Shown here: piece after piece, positions 28,357 through 38,550 of the stretch | Layout of the letters: each line of letters begins with the position of its first letter | Position numbering within the stretch: position 1 is the first letter of the stretch | DNA from: Chlorobiaceae bacterium | Lineage (GTDB): Bacteria; Bacteroidota; Chlorobiia; Chlorobiales; Chlorobiaceae | NCBI GenBank assembly: GCA_013334225.1 | Contig: JAAXXY010000007.1 | Coordinates: 1-64,000 of the forward strand | Reading direction: 5' to 3' | Length of the DNA: 64,000 nucleotides | The notes under the pieces: model-generated | Databases searched by the model: none | What the model was told of the DNA's origin: nothing | The model's input: the letters and a program-made list of their open reading frames with translations, nothing else | Position numbers and translations under genes: made by a program

Positions 28357-28836
28357 ATGTCAGTTACTTCGTTCAGGGAGTTAGTCCCTATTCTCCAGAC
28401 CGCAATCGGTCCGATGATTCTTATCTCCGGCCTCGGTCTGCTTATTCTTACCATGACCAACAGGCTTGGCCGGATCATCGACCGGTCAAGGTCTCTGCTC
28501 GATGATCTTGAATCCAACCCGGAATCGTATGTCCTGAGGATCAACAGAGAGGTTGCCGTTCTCTGGAAAAGGGCCAGGTATATAAGGACCGCTATCCTGT
28601 TAGCCTGCATGACCTGTTTCGGCGCTTCAATTCTGATCATCATGCTTTTTTTGAGCGCACTGACGAATATCGATCTGCCGATGCTGCTTTCATCGGTTTT
28701 TATTTTCAGCATGCTCTGTCTGAGCGGTTCCCTGATCTTTTTTTTCATTGATGTGAACCTGACTCTTTCGGCTTTGAAAATAGAGATGGAGAGCCATGAC
28801 AAGAAACGGGTCATTCTCGAAATGAAAGGGTATTGA
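28357..28836 (+). CDS. DUF2721-family membrane protein
   Basis: The 159-residue protein has three hydrophobic segments (about 10-32, 70-95, 102-130) and the family's LQTAIGPMILISGLGLLILT opening followed by a basic RxxxIIDRSR stretch. The function is unknown. The start at 28357 drops 22 residues of an upstream extension that lack family resemblance. Single gene, convergent with xerD. Confidence 0.72.
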   Translation: MSVTSFRELVPILQTAIGPMILISGLGLLILTMTNRLGRIIDRSRSLLDDLESNPESYVLRINREVAVLWKRARYIRTAILLACMTCFGASILIIMLFLSALTNIDLPMLLSSVFIFSMLCLSGSLIFFFIDVNLTLSALKIEMESHDKKRVILEMKGY

Positions 28837-28879
28837 TCGAACCCCCCTTCAGTTGTTCCGAAGACATGCAGTTTGTTCC

Positions 28880-29788
28880 TTATCCTCTGGGGTGAAATGT
28901 TTTATGCACTTCCTTGATGAAGGACCTGTCAAGATGCGTATAGATCTGGGTAGTGACAATTGAGCTGTGTCCCAGCATCTCCTGGACTGAACGCAAATCG
29001 GCACCGCCTTCGAGCAGATGGGTGGCAAACGTATGTCTGAAGGTATGTGGACTGATCTCCTTTTCTATTCCGGCCAGGGAAGCATACTGCCGCACTATGT
29101 TGAAAATCGCCATACGTGAGAGCTTTCTGCCTCTTGCATTGAGAAACAGATAGTCTTCCGAATCCCGCCGGACAAGTGATATCCGCAGTTCATTTATATA
29201 ACGGGTGGTCCATTCGATAGCGGATCGTCCGACCGGCACAAGTCTTTCTTTCGAGCCTTTCCCGAAAATCCTTGCAAAACCGGCATCGAAATAAAGGTTC
29301 TGCTGCTGCAGGTTTACAAGTTCACTTACTCTTATACCGGTTGCATAAAGAAATTCAAGGACCGCTTTGTCCCGGAGATGGAATTTACCTGCGGGAATCT
29401 GTGTGAGCGGAGCATCGAGGATACGCATGGTTTCATCGACCGTAAGCACTGAGGGAAGGTAACGTGACTGCCTGGGCTGATGCAGGTTTTCTGCCGGGTT
29501 TGTAACGAGAATACGATCGGTTGCAAGGAATTTGTGGAATGACCGTATGGCAGAAATATTCCTGGCCAGGGAACTGGCTTCGAGGCCGGTATGATAAAGG
29601 GATGTAATGAATTCCTGGACAAGGGGAGGCATGATCTCGGAAAGTGAACCGATATGGTCCTGCATGAAAAGCAGGTAGCGTTCGAGATCATGTTGATAGG
29701 ACAGTCTCGTGTTTTCCGAAAAGTTGCGTTCGATAAGCAGGTAGTTCAGGAACCCATCGAGAACACTCCTGTATTGGACATCAAGCAT
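28880..29788 (-). CDS. xerD: Tyrosine recombinase XerD/XerC
   Basis: Resolves chromosome dimers at dif with its Xer partner. The N-terminal core-binding SAM-like domain (about 1-95) is followed by the catalytic domain with Arg in ATGIRVSEL, the HxxR box in HTFRHTFATHLLEGG, LGHSSIVTTQIY with the second histidine region, and the tyrosine nucleophile in IYTHL. 302 residues from the ATG at 29788. A start 12 codons upstream is possible. Length and motifs fit the housekeeping Xer proteins, not a phage integrase, and no attachment-site duplication or cargo lies nearby. The upstream region is a 9-bp repeat array. Confidence 0.92.
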   Translation of the reverse strand: MLDVQYRSVLDGFLNYLLIERNFSENTRLSYQHDLERYLLFMQDHIGSLSEIMPPLVQEFITSLYHTGLEASSLARNISAIRSFHKFLATDRILVTNPAENLHQPRQSRYLPSVLTVDETMRILDAPLTQIPAGKFHLRDKAVLEFLYATGIRVSELVNLQQQNLYFDAGFARIFGKGSKERLVPVGRSAIEWTTRYINELRISLVRRDSEDYLFLNARGRKLSRMAIFNIVRQYASLAGIEKEISPHTFRHTFATHLLEGGADLRSVQEMLGHSSIVTTQIYTHLDRSFIKEVHKTFHPRG

Positions 29789-29826
29789 GAGCGGATGTTT
29801 GATTAAAAACAAAAGATACAACAAAG

Positions 29827-29934
29827 ATCGGTCCGATCCGACCGATCAGTCGGATCTTGTAAATCCGTCCGATCCGTCATATCGGTCCGATCTTGTAAAT
29901 CGGTCCAATCGGTCCAATCGGACTGATCTGTCCA
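29827..29934. repeat. 9-bp tandem repeat array, 12 units
   Basis: Exactly 108 bases of twelve 9-base units, each beginning ATC: ATCGGTCCG, ATCCGACCG, ATCAGTCGG, ATCTTGTAA, ATCCGTCCG, ATCCGTCAT, ATCGGTCCG, ATCTTGTAA, ATCGGTCCA twice, ATCGGACTG, ATCTGTCCA. Units mix the top-strand form (GGTCC) and its complement (GGACC-like), so many near-palindromes arise. It fills the divergent space between xerD and the four-helix-bundle gene. Confidence 0.92.
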
Positions 29935-30015
29935 ATAAACTTTTTAAAAACGAAATATTTACGTAATATATAAGAGAAGACATAACCGGCAAATTCTCAA
30001 AACAACGGAGAGAGT

Positions 30016-30795
30016 ATGGGCAGGATCAAACCAGGGGGAGGATATCGTGAATTGCGAAGCTTTCAGATTGCTACTATCATTTACGATGCGACCTGGCGGT
30101 TTTGTGAACAATACCTTGATGCTCGATCGCGAATGAGTGATCAGATGATCCAGGCCGCCCGAAGCGGTCGACAGAATATTGCCGAGGGAAGCAGGGCATC
30201 CTCGGCCTCATCGCAGACCGAGCTCCGGCTGGTAAATGTCGCCCGTTCAAGTCTTGAGGAACTGCTGCTCGATTACGAGGATTTCCTGCGGCATCGTCAT
30301 CTTGCTCAATGGGCCCCTGGTTCTCCGGAAGCTATGGAGGTGAGAAGGAGTGGTGTTTCTGATCGGACCGATATGACCGATCGGTCCAATCGGACAGATC
30401 AGTCGGCTACCAGGCAATCCGACGATCTCCGCTATGCTCTTTATAATCGCTGGCTTGATCACGCGGATCCGGCAATCAGGTCCAACGCAATCATTTGTCT
30501 GATCCATCAGGCAAACTATCTGCTCGATCGTCAGATTGAAACCCTTGAGCGCGAGTTTGTCGAAGAAGGGGGCTATAGTGAACGGCTTGCTGCTGCCCGT
30601 CTTGAAGAGCGGAACAGAAAGAAACAGGATATGACCGATCAGTCCAATCAGTCGGATCAGTCCGATTCTTTTCCCCATTGCCCGAAATGCGGAAAACCGA
30701 TGGTACTGCGTACAGTACGAAATGGCAAGAGTACCGGCAGGCAGTTCTTTGGTTGTACCGGTTACCCGGAGTGCAAGGGTATAGTGGAAATCTGA
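30016..30795 (+). CDS. Four-helix-bundle (S23/IVP-like) protein with C-terminal zinc finger
   Basis: The 259-residue protein has an N-terminal part (about 1-105) with the four-helix-bundle pattern of proteins encoded in 23S rRNA intervening sequences (MIQAARSGRQNIAEGSRASS, SLEELLLDYEDFLR). A second helical part follows (about 135-195, YNRWLDHADPAIRSNAIICL). The C-terminus is a topoisomerase-type C4 zinc finger (CPKCGKPMVLRTV…FFGCTGYPECKG). Function unknown; nucleic-acid binding is likely from the zinc finger. Two stretches, SDRTDMTDRSNRTDQS and DMTDQSNQSDQSD, are translations of inserted 9-bp repeats at 30362-30406 and 30629-30664. They sit between domains, so the fold probably tolerates them. 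The flanks also carry the repeat. Confidence 0.75.
   Translation: MGRIKPGGGYRELRSFQIATIIYDATWRFCEQYLDARSRMSDQMIQAARSGRQNIAEGSRASSASSQTELRLVNVARSSLEELLLDYEDFLRHRHLAQWAPGSPEAMEVRRSGVSDRTDMTDRSNRTDQSATRQSDDLRYALYNRWLDHADPAIRSNAIICLIHQANYLLDRQIETLEREFVEEGGYSERLAAARLEERNRKKQDMTDQSNQSDQSDSFPHCPKCGKPMVLRTVRNGKSTGRQFFGCTGYPECKGIVEI
30362..30406. repeat. 9-bp repeat array inside the coding sequence, 5 units
   Basis: ATCGGACCG, ATATGACCG, ATCGGTCCA, ATCGGACAG, ATCAGTCGG. 45 bases, so the frame of the surrounding gene is kept and 15 residues rich in D/T/S/R/N are added. Confidence 0.9.
30629..30664. repeat. 9-bp repeat array inside the coding sequence, 4 units
   Basis: ATATGACCG, ATCAGTCCA, ATCAGTCGG, ATCAGTCCG, in frame, placed just before the zinc-finger domain. 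It begins with the same ATATGACCGATC string found in the arrays at 30371 and 30824. Confidence 0.9.
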
Positions 30796-30823
30796 AGTTT
30801 TCATGGTATTTTTGATCAGAACG

Positions 30824-30859
30824 ATATGACCGATCAGTCAGATCGGACCGATCGGTCCA
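30824..30859. repeat. 9-bp repeat array between two genes, 4 units
   Basis: ATATGACCG, ATCAGTCAG, ATCGGACCG, ATCGGTCCA, ending 17 bases before the deaminase ATG. It creates an in-frame ATG at 30826 that would add 17 repeat-encoded residues to the deaminase. The internal ATG at 30877 is the natural start. Confidence 0.88.
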
Positions 30860-30876
30860 ATCAAAAGAAAAACACC

Positions 30877-31323
30877 ATGAACACCGATCACGAATTTATG
30901 AGGCTGGCTTACGATGAGGCCAGAAAAAGTTATGAAGAGGGTGGTGTCCCGGTAGGCGCTGTCATGGTCGAAGAGGGAAAGGTTGTTGCCTCGGGACATA
31001 ACAGAAGAGTACAGGATGGAGATCCAACCTCACACGGTGAAATGGATTGCATTCGCAATGCAGGCAGGAGAGCTCGGTATGATTCCATTACATTGTATAC
31101 TACCCTCTCTCCCTGTATGATGTGTTCGGGTACAATTGTACAGTTCGGCATCAAACGAGTCGTTGTCGGTGAGGACAGGAGTTTCACCGGCAATATCCGG
31201 TTTCTTCAGGATCATGGAGTCGAAGTGCTGCTGCTGCAGGATGAGCAATGCGAAGCACTCATGAGGAAGTTTATCAGGGAACGTCCTGATCTGTGGGATG
31301 AAGATATAGCCGGAAACGACTGA
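30877..31323 (+). CDS. Zinc-dependent nucleoside/cytosine deaminase (yeast Fcy1-like)
   Basis: The 148-residue cytidine-deaminase-fold protein has HGEMDC (His zinc ligand and catalytic Glu) near residue 62 and TLSPCMMCSGTI (two Cys ligands) near residue 86. The C-terminal FIRERPDLWDEDIAG resembles the end of yeast cytosine deaminase as I recall it, and the spacing fits that branch better than tRNA adenosine deaminase TadA. It would deaminate a free base or nucleoside for pyrimidine salvage. The substrate is inferred, not shown. It follows the four-helix-bundle gene across a repeat array and converges on rsmB with a 6-base gap. Confidence 0.8.
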   Translation: MNTDHEFMRLAYDEARKSYEEGGVPVGAVMVEEGKVVASGHNRRVQDGDPTSHGEMDCIRNAGRRARYDSITLYTTLSPCMMCSGTIVQFGIKRVVVGEDRSFTGNIRFLQDHGVEVLLLQDEQCEALMRKFIRERPDLWDEDIAGND

Positions 31324-31329
31324 GATCGG

Positions 31330-32661
31330 TCAGATTTTTTTCAACCTCTGACAGAATCCTCCGTCAAACCCCGGCAGGTCTCCGGGTAGTGTAAGGAGGC
31401 TTCCTTTTTCTTTCGCTTCCTTTCTGAAGAGCACAGGCAGGCCGGAACAATCGGTATCTATTTCAAATCCGGGGTGTCTTGCCATGAAAGACTCTATCTG
31501 GAGTTCATTTTCTTCGGGTTCGATCGAGCAGGTTGCATAGACAAGAATTCCACCGCTTTCAAGCAGTTCGGCGGTATGGTCGAGCAGTTCAGCCTGAAGC
31601 CTGACGAGTTCCATCAGTGTATCGATGTTGAGTTTCCAGCGAAGTTCCGCACGCCTTCCGAGCACTCCCGTTCCGGTACATGGCGCATCGAGCAGGATAA
31701 AGCCGGCTTTCTTTTCCGGTTGAAAACGCCTCGCATCAGCCGCTATTGTTTCAATGATGGTGATTCCGAGTGCCCGGGCATGTTTTTCGAGCTTAAGCAG
31801 TTTCTGTTCATAACGGTCGATGCAGATGATTTTACCCTTGTTCTGCATCAGTTCAGCCATGAACATGGATTTTCCGCCGGGTGCGGCACACAAATCGATC
31901 ACCGTGCTTCCAGAAGACGGGTTCAGCAGAAGACACGCGAGGGCTTGTGTGGGATTTTGAACGGAAAGCAGCCCATCGCGGATAGGTGCTTCGAAATTCT
32001 GAAACTCCTTTGAAAAAAAGAAATACCCTATACCGCACTCTTCTCTCTCGATGTCCGTCAATGCGGGATTTGAAAAGAATTCTTCAACCGATGTTTTCAG
32101 CCTGTTGATCCTGAAGCCGAAAACCGGAGACTGATTGTTGCAGGCAAGGAGCGTTTCAGTCCTGCTCCTGCCGTATGTTTCGATCCACCGGCCGACAAGC
32201 CATGCAGGATGCGAGTATTTCAGCGCCAGCTGTTCGATGGGTTCTTTGTCTTCAAGCCATTGGTCGAGCTGCACATTTTCACGGGTGATTTTACGCAGTA
32301 CGCCGTTGGTGAGTTTTGCCAGTCTTTCGCCCTTGTATTTCCTGGCAAGTTTTACGCACTCATGAACGGCGGCCCAGTCAGGAACCTTGTCAAGGTAAAG
32401 CAGCTGGAACGTTCCCATTCTCAGAATGTTCACCAGAACGGGGGCCGCTTTTGCAAGGTTGTGATGATAAAAATGCGAGATGATGAAATCGAGCAGGCCT
32501 CTGTAACGCAGGACACCGTTGACAAGAGTGGTGGCAAGTGCACGGTCGGCACGGTTGCATGAAGAGTTGTCGAGTGCCTGATGCAGGAGAGTGTCGGATT
32601 TCGATGATCCGGTTTCAAGTGCCTGAAGGACATTGAGGGCCAGTTCCCGTGCCTTTTTCAT
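31330..32661 (-). CDS. rsmB: 16S rRNA (cytosine-967-C5)-methyltransferase RsmB
   Basis: Methylates C967 of 16S rRNA using S-adenosylmethionine. The 443 residues comprise an N-terminal NusB-like RNA-binding domain (about 1-140) and a Rossmann methyltransferase domain with VIDLCAAPGGKSMFMAEL (SAM site, about 256), LLDAPCTGTGVLG and the catalytic VYATCSIEPEENE. Both cysteines of the C5-methyltransferase mechanism are present. Single gene. A SAM riboswitch for the divergent metY operon begins about 110 bases upstream. Confidence 0.95.
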   Translation of the reverse strand: MKKARELALNVLQALETGSSKSDTLLHQALDNSSCNRADRALATTLVNGVLRYRGLLDFIISHFYHHNLAKAAPVLVNILRMGTFQLLYLDKVPDWAAVHECVKLARKYKGERLAKLTNGVLRKITRENVQLDQWLEDKEPIEQLALKYSHPAWLVGRWIETYGRSRTETLLACNNQSPVFGFRINRLKTSVEEFFSNPALTDIEREECGIGYFFFSKEFQNFEAPIRDGLLSVQNPTQALACLLLNPSSGSTVIDLCAAPGGKSMFMAELMQNKGKIICIDRYEQKLLKLEKHARALGITIIETIAADARRFQPEKKAGFILLDAPCTGTGVLGRRAELRWKLNIDTLMELVRLQAELLDHTAELLESGGILVYATCSIEPEENELQIESFMARHPGFEIDTDCSGLPVLFRKEAKEKGSLLTLPGDLPGFDGGFCQRLKKI

Positions 32662-32770
32662 GATGATAAAGAGAGGCTGATTTTATAACGTGTTTCTTAC
32701 CTGTGACTTGTAAAATACTATTCCCTGTTGTATACTGTTAAGACATAATGTTCTTTTATTTGTTTTCAAG

Positions 32771-34280
<1,510 letters not shown>

Positions 34281-34284
34281 GAGC

Positions 34285-35361
34285 ATGAAAGCATATAAAG
34301 GGCAAATATCTGACCAGACGAGATTTTTCGAAACGGACGAACCTTTCCTTTGCGAACTTGGAGGAACTCTTCCTTCACTGTGTGTTGCATACAGGACATG
34401 GGGAAATCTGAATGAACGCAGGGATAACGTCGTACTGATCTGTCATGCACTTACGGGCTCCGCCGACGCGGATGGATGGTGGGACGGAATGTTTTCAAAG
34501 GGCGGAGCTTTCGATGAAACATCGGATTTCATTATCTGCAGCAATGTGCTCGGGAGTTGCTACGGTACGACAGGACCACTGTCTGTGAACCCTCTCAGCG
34601 GACGCCATTACGGTCCCGACTTTCCCAGTATAACCATACGGGATATGGTTCATGTACAGCGAAGGCTTCTCGCATCGCTGGGAATTGACAAGGTGAAGCT
34701 CGCTGTAGGTGCCTCCCTTGGAGGCATGCAGGTGCTCGAGTGGGGATTTCTCTACCCAGAAGTTGTTGATGCCTTGATGCCTATGGGAGCCTCGGGACGC
34801 CATTCAGCCTGGTGCATCGCCCAGAGCGAAGCTCAGCGTCAGGCGATTTATGCAGACAGGGACTGGAACTTCGGATGGTACAGCGAGGACATGCCTCCGG
34901 CAAAAGGTCTTGCAGCAGCGAGGATGATGGCCATGTGCACCTATCGAAGTTTCGAGAATTTCCAGACAAGGTTCGGCCGGGAAATACAGAAAGGGAGCAC
35001 ATTCAAGGCTGAAAGTTACCTTCACCATCAGGGGCGGAAACTTGTCGAACGGTTCGATGCCAATACTTACGTGATCCTCACGAAAGCCATGGACATGCAC
35101 GACCTTGCCCGGGGCAGGGGAGTGTACGAAGAGGTGCTTGCCTCCATGCAGCTGCCGGTTGAGATACTGTCGATATACTCCGATGTTCTCTATCCCAGGG
35201 AGGAGCAGGAAGAGCTTGCGCGATATATGCCGAATTCAAGGCTTCTCTACCTGCAGGAACCATACGGCCACGACGCTTTCCTTATCGACGTGGAAACGGT
35301 AAGCCGTATGGTCAGGGAGTTTCTTGACAGGAAGCCCCTCGATGTTCAACCTTCCGCTTGA
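34285..35361 (+). CDS. metX: Homoserine O-acetyltransferase, MetX
   Basis: Acetylates homoserine with acetyl-CoA, the first dedicated step of methionine synthesis. The alpha/beta-hydrolase fold has the nucleophile serine in [14 protein letters not shown] (about residue 145), the [13 protein letters not shown] oxyanion region, and the C-terminal catalytic histidine in GHDAFLID, with the aspartate in YSDVLY. 358 residues, normal length. Four bases after metY and overlapping the 3' end of convergent serS by 16 bases. Same riboswitch-controlled unit. Confidence 0.95.
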   Translation: MKAYKGQISDQTRFFETDEPFLCELGGTLPSLCVAYRTWGNLNERRDNVVLICHALTGSADADGWWDGMFSKGGAFDETSDFIICSNVLGSCYGTTGPLSVNPLSGRHYGPDFPSITIRDMVHVQRRLLASLGIDKVKLAVGASLGGMQVLEWGFLYPEVVDALMPMGASGRHSAWCIAQSEAQRQAIYADRDWNFGWYSEDMPPAKGLAAARMMAMCTYRSFENFQTRFGREIQKGSTFKAESYLHHQGRKLVERFDANTYVILTKAMDMHDLARGRGVYEEVLASMQLPVEILSIYSDVLYPREEQEELARYMPNSRLLYLQEPYGHDAFLIDVETVSRMVREFLDRKPLDVQPSA

Positions 35362-36638
35362 GTGATCTCTGCAAACCCGGTATAGGGCTGGAGCACATCG
35401 GGAATGCGGATGGTGCCTTCGGGTGTCTGATAATGTTCGAGAAGGGAAACCATCAGGCGAGATGTGGCAAGTCCCGATCCGTTAAGGGTATGCACGAACT
35501 CGGGTTTCGACTTGCTGTCTGCCTTGAAGCGGATATTCGACCGTCTTGCCTGATAGTCCTCGAAGTTAGAGCAGCTCGATGCTTCGAGAAACTTCCCTTC
35601 CGCCGGTGACCAGACCTCGATATCGTAGCATTTCGCGGCATTGGCACTGATATCGCCGCTGCAGAGCAGCAGGACACGGTAGGGAATTTTCAGAGCGGCA
35701 AGGATTGCTTCGGCGCTTTCGAGGATCTCTTCAAGCGCTGCATAAGACTCTTCCGGTCTTGTGAATTTCACCATTTCCACCTTGTTGAACTGGTGCACCC
35801 TCAGGAACCCTCTGGTATCCTTGCCGTAGCTTCCGGCTTCCCTGCGAAAACAGGCCGAATAGGCTGCATAAGAGATCGGCAGTGCTTTCGGGTCGATCAT
35901 TTCTCCGCGGTGCAGGTTTGTTACCGGTACTTCGGCGGTGGGAATGGCGTAGAGGTCGTCCTCCTGCATATAGTAGACCTGATCGGCAAATTTCGGCCAC
36001 TGTCCGGTTCCCCGCAGCGATTCACGGTTCACGAAAAACGGCGGAAATATCTCGGTGTATCCGTTGGCGGTATGGTGGTCGAGCATGAAATTGATCAATG
36101 CCCTTTCGAGCCGGGCCCCTTTTCCTATATAAACGGGAAACCCTGCGCCGCTTATTTTTGCCCCCCGCTCGAAATCCAGAATTTTAAGAGATTTACCCAG
36201 CTCGAGATGATTTTTGAGAGGAAAGTCGAGATGGTAGCTGAAATCGACAGGTCCTTTGCAGAGCTGGTTGTCTTCGGCTGAGCGGCCTGCCGGAACGGAT
36301 TGGTGCAGTTTGTTCGGAAGAGCAAGAAGGATATTTTCCATCTCCTCTTCAAGCTGTGCGAGCATGGTATCCATACCGGAGATTTCGTCAGACACGGATT
36401 TCATTCTGCCGATCAGCTCTTCGGACGAACCGGTTCCACTTTTCCTGATGTCTGCAATTTCTTTTGAGACCTTGTTGCGAAGGGCTTTAAGGTCGTCAGA
36501 CCTTTGTACCAGTTCCTTGCGTTTTTTATCGAGGTCGAGTAATTGCGATACTTTCGGCTCTTCTGAAGAGAGTTGCCTGTTCTGCAGCATAATGACGACC
36601 TCATCCGGGTTCTGACGGATGTAATTGATATCGAGCAT
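35346..36638 (-). CDS. serS: Seryl-tRNA synthetase
   Basis: Charges tRNA-Ser. The 430 residues have the N-terminal two-helix coiled-coil arm (about 30-105) that grips the long variable arm of tRNA-Ser. The class II catalytic core follows, with motif 2 [25 protein letters not shown] split around residues 270-295 and motif 3 [17 protein letters not shown] near 390. Normal length. It may be co-transcribed with the YqeY gene 17 bases upstream and is convergent with metX. Confidence 0.97.
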   Translation of the reverse strand: MLDINYIRQNPDEVVIMLQNRQLSSEEPKVSQLLDLDKKRKELVQRSDDLKALRNKVSKEIADIRKSGTGSSEELIGRMKSVSDEISGMDTMLAQLEEEMENILLALPNKLHQSVPAGRSAEDNQLCKGPVDFSYHLDFPLKNHLELGKSLKILDFERGAKISGAGFPVYIGKGARLERALINFMLDHHTANGYTEIFPPFFVNRESLRGTGQWPKFADQVYYMQEDDLYAIPTAEVPVTNLHRGEMIDPKALPISYAAYSACFRREAGSYGKDTRGFLRVHQFNKVEMVKFTRPEESYAALEEILESAEAILAALKIPYRVLLLCSGDISANAAKCYDIEVWSPAEGKFLEASSCSNFEDYQARRSNIRFKADSKSKPEFVHTLNGSGLATSRLMVSLLEHYQTPEGTIRIPDVLQPYTGFAEITQAEG

Positions 36639-36655
36639 GTTTACGGGGAAGAATG

Positions 36656-37114
36656 TTAAGCTGAAAGCAGCGATTTGACGATTTCCTGCACTTTGTTGCC
36701 GTCGGTTTTGCCTTTGAGCACTTTCATGGCTTCACCCATGACTCTGCCCATATCTTTCATCGACGATGCACCGGTTTTTGCAACAATCTCTCCGATCACC
36801 GAACGCACTTCGTCGTCGGACATCGGCGCCGGAAGATATTCTTCGATGACTTTCAGTTCCGCCTGTTCGATCAAGGCAAGATCGGGACGGTTTCCGGCAG
36901 TGAACTGCTCCATGGCGTCGCGCCGTTTTTTTGCAAGGCTCGAGAACACTTCGATTTCCTGTTCCGGGGTAAGTACAGCTTTTCCTCCCACTCTGATCGA
37001 AACCTCTTTTTCAAGCAGTGCGGCACGTATGGAGCGGATTGCGTTAAGGCGGTCCTTGTCACCGCTTTTCATTGTCTCTTTCAGGTCCTGGTCTATTTTT
37101 TCTTTCAGGCTCAT
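36656..37114 (-). CDS. yqeY: GatB/YqeY domain protein
   Basis: The 152-residue helical protein resembles the tail of the GatB amidotransferase subunit: [20 protein letters not shown] start, [21 protein letters not shown] middle (split here around residue 85), and [18 protein letters not shown] end. It is thought to assist tRNA-dependent amidation or tRNA binding, with the biochemical role unproven. Just upstream of serS with a 17-base gap, fitting a translation-related operon. Confidence 0.88.
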   Translation of the reverse strand: MSLKEKIDQDLKETMKSGDKDRLNAIRSIRAALLEKEVSIRVGGKAVLTPEQEIEVFSSLAKKRRDAMEQFTAGNRPDLALIEQAELKVIEEYLPAPMSDDEVRSVIGEIVAKTGASSMKDMGRVMGEAMKVLKGKTDGNKVQEIVKSLLSA

Positions 37115-37196
37115 GATGTTTTGATCAATATTTCGTAAACGGAAAAGGGAAAATACGGGAAAAAAAAGAGCTTTCCCACAACAGCTTCAGTTTTGC

Positions 37197-37928
37197 TCAA
37201 TCATTGATATCTCCGCCGACAGGTCTGAAAACAAGCTCCTCAACCGTTGTTCTTCCCGGCAGGAGATAGGCTCCGACAAGCGGTCCGGAAATATCCTCAG
37301 GCATCATCATGACTTTTTTCATTTCTTCCGGGACTTCGCCCCACATGGGAGTAAAGACAGCCCCAGGCATGACCTCCGTTATCCTGACATTGCATGATCT
37401 TGCGTGCAGACGCATGACCTCGACAAGTCCTTTCTGGCCGAACTTCGACATGCAGTAGAGTGCCGAACTTTTAAATGCAGTTCGAGCAGCAACGGAGGTG
37501 ATGAAGAAGATATGGCCGGAGTGCTGTTTCTCCATTACCGGAAAGACTTTCTGTGTCAGAAAAAAAGTGCCTTTGAGGTTGACCGACATGGTATACTCAT
37601 AATCATCCTCCGTCAACTCGGCAAGAGGTCCGAAGCGTCCGACCCCGGCGTTGTTTACGAGGCAGTCGATTTGTCCGTAACGCCTGAAGGTGGTGTCGAC
37701 GATATTCCCGATTTTTGCTGTGTCTGCAATATCAGCCTGGAAGATTTCGGTTTCAGCTCCAAGCCTTCCGCACTCCGACGAAAGGGGCTCGAGGTCTGAA
37801 AGTGTTCTTGATATGAGAATCAGGACGGGATTGAAATTATTGTGTTTTCCGGCTTCTTTCGCAAAATCAAGAGCGATGGATCTGCCGATACCCTTGCCGG
37901 CTCCGGTTATGATTATGATGTTTTTCAT
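37197..37928 (-). CDS. Sepiapterin reductase (short-chain dehydrogenase)
   Basis: NADPH-dependent SDR of 243 residues: cofactor loop TGAGKGIGRS near residue 8, NNAGVG near 92, catalytic Ser in ITSVAART and YCMSKFGQ (Tyr/Lys) near 160. Segments such as LVNNAGVGRFG, NLKGTFFLTQ, HSGHIFFITSVAA and MMMPEDI match what I recall of the Chlorobium tepidum sepiapterin reductase, which makes the threo form of tetrahydrobiopterin for the pterin glycosides of green sulfur bacteria. The gene stands alone. If the recall is wrong it is still a classical SDR with unknown substrate. Confidence 0.82.
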   Translation of the reverse strand: MKNIIIITGAGKGIGRSIALDFAKEAGKHNNFNPVLILISRTLSDLEPLSSECGRLGAETEIFQADIADTAKIGNIVDTTFRRYGQIDCLVNNAGVGRFGPLAELTEDDYEYTMSVNLKGTFFLTQKVFPVMEKQHSGHIFFITSVAARTAFKSSALYCMSKFGQKGLVEVMRLHARSCNVRITEVMPGAVFTPMWGEVPEEMKKVMMMPEDISGPLVGAYLLPGRTTVEELVFRPVGGDIND

Positions 37929-38132
37929 TTTTTGATGTGTTCTGGAAGTGAAATTTTTTTTATTTTTCTTACTGAAAATCTATGGTTTTTTATTAACAAT
38001 CGTTATTTTTATCGTGCGGTGTGAAATAACAGAGATAATCATATGTTTAATTGCGGGTTAGCTGATTGCAGCTATTCCATTAAGTGATTCTTTTGCTCTG
38101 ATTTATTTTAATGATTTATCCCCGAAGTTATC

Positions 38133-38393
38133 ATGGCAAGAAGTAAAGTCAAATGGTTTGACGGTAAAAAAGGCTACGGATTTATTTTGAATCCTGATGG
38201 TGGTGAGGACATTTTTGTTCATTTTTCAGCAATTGTCTCAGAGCAGAGTTTCAAGGTGCTGAATCAGGATGCCGAAGTGGATTTCGAGCTGGACAAAACA
38301 CAGAAAGGTCTGCAGGCGAAAAACGTTCGTGAAATACCGGTCGTCGAAAGCCTTGTGGAAACACTTCCTGTTAATGCCGAGTCATTCGGTTGA
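38133..38393 (+). CDS. Cold-shock-domain protein
   Basis: The 86-residue CspA-type OB fold has RNP1 KGYGFI and RNP2 DIFVHFS intact, so it should bind single-stranded RNA and DNA. It is longer than the usual 67-70 residues by an acidic tail (VVESLVETLPVNAES). The roughly 200 bases upstream are AT-rich with no gene and may form a temperature-sensitive leader, as in other csp genes (inference). Single gene, convergent with radC. Confidence 0.93.
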   Translation: MARSKVKWFDGKKGYGFILNPDGGEDIFVHFSAIVSEQSFKVLNQDAEVDFELDKTQKGLQAKNVREIPVVESLVETLPVNAESFG

Positions 38394-38550
38394 AGATGGC
38401 TTAACCCCAAAGCTGAAAAAAGGCGGAAATATTGTACAGGCATGCAAATGCCAGGTGTGTTATTCCATAACATCATGGCGGAGCTCTGTCCATCCCCCTC
38501 TTTTTGCCTTTCATTTCGATATGATTCTATCTGGAACAGTCAGGTACTTC

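Noticed and set aside
29827..29934. CRISPR array
   Set aside because: Period is 9 bases with no spacers; units are contiguous and variable.
28880..30015. Integrative element bounded by xerD
   Set aside because: The recombinase looks like the housekeeping Xer protein; no attachment duplication, phage or cargo genes lie nearby.
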